NCBI GenBank assembly: GCA_021234155.1 | Contig: JAJEKV010000062.1 | Location: forward strand, 5,518,497 to 5,582,496 | DNA length: 64,000 nt | Source: Isoetes taiwanensis | Taxonomy: Eukaryota; Streptophyta; Lycopodiopsida; Isoetales; Isoetaceae | Reading direction: 5' to 3' | Shown: piece after piece, positions 60,957 to 64,000 of the stretch | How positions within the stretch are numbered: position 1 is the stretch's first letter | How the letters are laid out: each line of letters starts with the position of its first letter | Made by a program: the position numbers and the translations under genes | The notes under the pieces: generated by a model | The model's input: only the letters and a program-made list of their open reading frames with translations | The model's database searches: none | Told to the model about the DNA's origin: nothing

Positions 60957-63900
60957 TTTTGGTATCGAGCAGCTTACACTTGATATTAAATTATGTCAAG
61001 TCGATTTGGAGCAAGCCTTCTCGAAAGTACAAATGTTGAGGTATACAAAGGAGGACCTGGGTTTCGTGTGTGGGAAGGATGCTATTAAGCATATTTTGAA
61101 GTGGAAGAGTTATGGGATCTGGTTGATCCATTAGGAGCAGGAAGTGGTCAATCTGGTGCAGACAATGTTACACCAACAAGGTCAGTAAATGGTGGTTCCT
61201 CAAACACTCAAAAGTTATGTCAGAGTCAGAGCAAGGTTCCGAGGCGCAAGTTCGGAGCAACCTGAACAAATAAAGGAGCGGTGGTGGAGGAAGATCTTTC
61301 TATGCACGGCAAAAGGAGGCTCAAGGCATTATTACCTGTAAGGTTAGTGCCACTATAAGATTAAAACTCAGAAATAAAAGTGCCAGAGAGATGTGGATGT
61401 TATTGCTTAAACATTATGAAGAGAAAAGCTCTTCCCAGATTGATTTGTTAGAGAATGAGTTAAGGAAGCTAAAATTGAAAGAGGAAAATGATGTTTCAGA
61501 GTTCTTTAATAACTTTGATAATATAGTAGCAGACCTAAGTGGTGCAGGAGTCAATTTAACTCGAAAGATATCAAGTCTTGGCTATAGCAAGGTCTCAAGT
61601 TAGTGAAAATGAGCAGCTTGCAATGTTTACTAGAAACATGGCAAAAAATAGGGAGGAGGCAGAAAATATCATAAGGACTGAGGCAGAACAAAAGAAAATG
61701 CTAAAGGGTGATGATGATGAATCTGTAGAGCAGAAATTCTTTTTGCTGGAAAAAAGAATAAAGAAACATGCTTTTACTGTCATGAGCCTGGTCATTACAA
61801 GAATGCATGCCCTAAATTAAACAAGGAGTTCCATTGCTTCAATTGTGGAGGAAAAGGGCACTCAGCTGCAAAATGCCCAACTCCTAAAGATTATGGGAGA
61901 GGAAGAGGTAGTTCAAATAGAAGGGGGAGCTAGAAATCAAACTCAAATCGAGGAGGAAAAAAAGTGATGATGAGTTCCCCGAAAATTCTTTTTGGGGAAA
62001 AAGAATAAAGAAACATGCTTTTATCCGCCATGAGCCCCGGGTCATTACAAGAATGCATGCCCTAAATTAAACAAGGAGTTCCATTGCTTCAATTGGAGGA
62101 AAAAGGGCACTCACCGCAAAATGCCCAACTCCTAAAGATTATGGGAGAGGAAGAGGTAGTTCAAATAGAAGGGGAGCTAGAAACCAAACTCAAATCGAGG
62201 AGGAAAAAAAGGGCAAACTGAACTTTGTGGCAACAGAGATAGAAAAGAAGGAAAAGGGGAAACTCAAGATGAAGAAGAGGTAAAATGTGCTTTGTCTATC
62301 TCTTGTAGAAAAGAAGCCAATATTAAATCGGTGTGCTTGTAGTTGATAGTGGAGCCGAGAGATCGTGAGTTCAAAACTCTAATCGCTCAAGAACCTTGAA
62401 GGATCTTATGCCAAAAATATCCAAGTGGGAAATGGAGAACCCAAAGCATAGAAGGAAGGGACTTTTGCCGTAATCGATAGATCTTCAAGGAAAAATAGTA
62501 GATATTGAAAATGTTTTTGTGTGTGCCAACTCTCATAAAGAATCTTATTTCTGTAGTCAACTTGTTGATTTGGGATCTGGTCACTTTTGACACCAAAGCA
62601 TGTACTATTTTCTTTGGAAATGAATTAAAATTTTATGCAAAATGTTTGGAAACTTGTTTCAATTGAATTGCACACAAAATGACAAAGTGAGAAAGTAATG
62701 CATGTTTCAGAAATGAGAATTTGGCATAATAGGCTCGGCCATACTCATTGCAATAACATTAAGTTTTAAGCAAAAAAGGATGGTCGGACTATGAGCAAGG
62801 TGAAATCAAAAGTTCTTTGTGAAGGGTGTTTGCTCGGGAAGATTAATAGACTACCTTTTCCAAAATCCGCAAAAGAGCAAATGATATTCTTGAGCTTGTA
62901 CAATAATCGATATTTGTGGACCTCTAAATGTGAGAGGGAAGAACAAATAAGAGATATTTCATCTCTTTTATAGATGACTATAGCGCGTAAAGTGTAAAAC
63001 ATATTGTCTTGAGAAGAAGTCACAAGCATTTATTGCATTTAAACAAGATGTGAAATAAGTTGAAAGAGAAACCGGAAAGAAAATTAAATGTAAGGTCGAA
63101 TGGGGGAGGGGAATTCTCCCTACAAAATTCAAACTCTTCTCGATAGCAAATGTAATCAAAAGACAATTGACATGCGGTATAGTCCTCAACAAAATGGAGT
63201 TGCAGAAAAGGAAAAATAGGATTGTTCTTGATGCCATAATATCTATGATCAAACATTCGTGTGGTTGCCAAATTACCTATGGGAAGAGGCTTTAAAACCC
63301 GCCATTACTATACAAAACAAGTTGCCATCAGCTAGTCTAAAAGGAAATGTGCCAGACTTAATTTGGTTAGGCTCAAAAGGAAAAATAGATTTCAGCATGC
63401 TCAGAACCTATGGTTGCCTAGCAAAAGAGTAATATGTACCTTCCGAACTAAGATGTAAATTGGATGACAAAGGCCAAATGGGTTTTCTGATTGGATATGA
63501 TGATGAATCAAAGGGTTATAGGTCAAGTATTCCAAAGGACAAGTTCATAATTATAAGGTGGATGTAATTGTCTATGAAGAAATTTCAGCATAAAGACAGT
63601 ATATAATGTCAAGCCGCCAGAAATCAAGACCGAAAAAGAGGTCACTTCAAAGGAATGTAAGGCGTATATGGATGGTCAAACAAAGGAGACAACACATTAT
63701 GATTCTGAGTCAGAAAGTGAAATTGCAGAAGAAAATAATGATCAAACACACATGGAAGAGCAAGAGAATAAAGAAGTAGTTGAGGATACGTTTGTGAAAA
63801 GGAGAAAGACACAGGTAGAAAGGCTTCCTCGAAGATGCACAAATAAATAACAATGAATATGGAAGGTCAAAGAATTGGAAAAAGCAAAAAGACTTGAAAA

Positions 63901-64000
63901 TTAGAATTGCTAGACACCGAGCATGAATATGAGCAGATTATGGCCGCCTTAGAGGATGTAATAATTCCTAAGTCATATGAAGAAGTACTAGACTCGAGAT
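60957..64000 (+). mobile_element. Ty1/copia internal region, cut by the window edge
   Basis: Parts in order on the + strand: primer binding site (60960-60970); gag at about 61100-61950, with a coiled stretch near 61440 and two CCHC zinc knuckles, of which CFNCGGKGHSAAKC (about 61836) is clear; the pre-integrase HNRLGH region and CEGCLLGKINR zinc-binding segment (about 62720-62860); integrase to about 63420; the linker with an acidic tract (about 63660-63850); and the start of the reverse transcriptase near 63920-64000. The order of integrase before reverse transcriptase marks Ty1/copia. A segment of about 250 bp around the zinc knuckles is tandemly duplicated (61754 and 62001). The coding region is broken in several places. 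Confidence 0.8.
61754..62206 (+). repeat. Tandem duplication of the copia zinc-knuckle segment
   Basis: AAGAATAAAGAAACATGCTT starts at 61754 and again at 62001, and the following sequence stays similar to GAGGAAAAAAAG-type ends, a period of about 247 bp. The second copy is more diverged. It may be real or a local assembly artefact. Confidence 0.7.

Overview
The window is nuclear DNA of a land plant. The only gene that can be followed from end to end is a 49-exon gene for the catalytic subunit of DNA polymerase epsilon (POL2A type). It lies on the + strand from 36224 to 54408, has GT-AG introns, and has an E2F site and a TGACGTCA box just upstream. Its encoded residues are clearly plant-like but not close to Arabidopsis, so a non-flowering or early-diverging lineage is possible; this is a weak inference. 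Everything else is low-complexity repeat, transposon or unrecognised sequence, as expected of a repeat-rich plant genome.

Layout. 1-6.4 kb: one edge-cut ORF on the minus strand, GC-palindromic and minisatellite repeats, and two Helitron-type 3' ends. 6.4-9.4 kb: a transposase-like coding region of a DUF7869-like family, readable only across several frames. 9.6-18.9 kb: an old, broken minus-strand Ty3/gypsy copy. It is split by a 5.0-kb Helitron (10522-15515), which in turn contains a 424-bp MITE-like element with 29/30-bp inverted repeats. A related gypsy copy near 29.9 kb preserves the empty target site and fixes both Helitron ends to the base. 18.9-25.8 kb: decayed sequence with no recognisable gene. 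25.9-32.2 kb: further gypsy fossils, with one 1.55-kb LTR and segments in opposite orientations. 32.3-33.8 kb: the 5'-truncated 3' part of a LINE. 33.8-36.1 kb: POL2A upstream region. 54.4-59.6 kb: POL2A 3' end, then nothing recognised apart from a (CA)n tract. 59.6-64 kb: a gypsy LTR into which a Ty1/copia element has inserted; the copia element runs off the right edge.

The POL2A reading frame is conserved in every domain but is interrupted by about 17 small length changes, most of them single-base gains or losses in short homopolymers. A G-run difference between the MITE's two inverted repeats and the frame changes in the transposase fit the same pattern. The simplest reading is an unpolished long-read assembly, so 'pseudogene' should not be concluded without read support. 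Exon 19, which carries two in-frame stops not explained by a homopolymer, is the main exception.

No new biochemical system was found. The most informative observations are the three-level nest (MITE in Helitron in gypsy) with a preserved empty site, the transposase-like family, the homopolymer error signature in POL2A, and four same-orientation copies of a short retroposon tail in POL2A introns.
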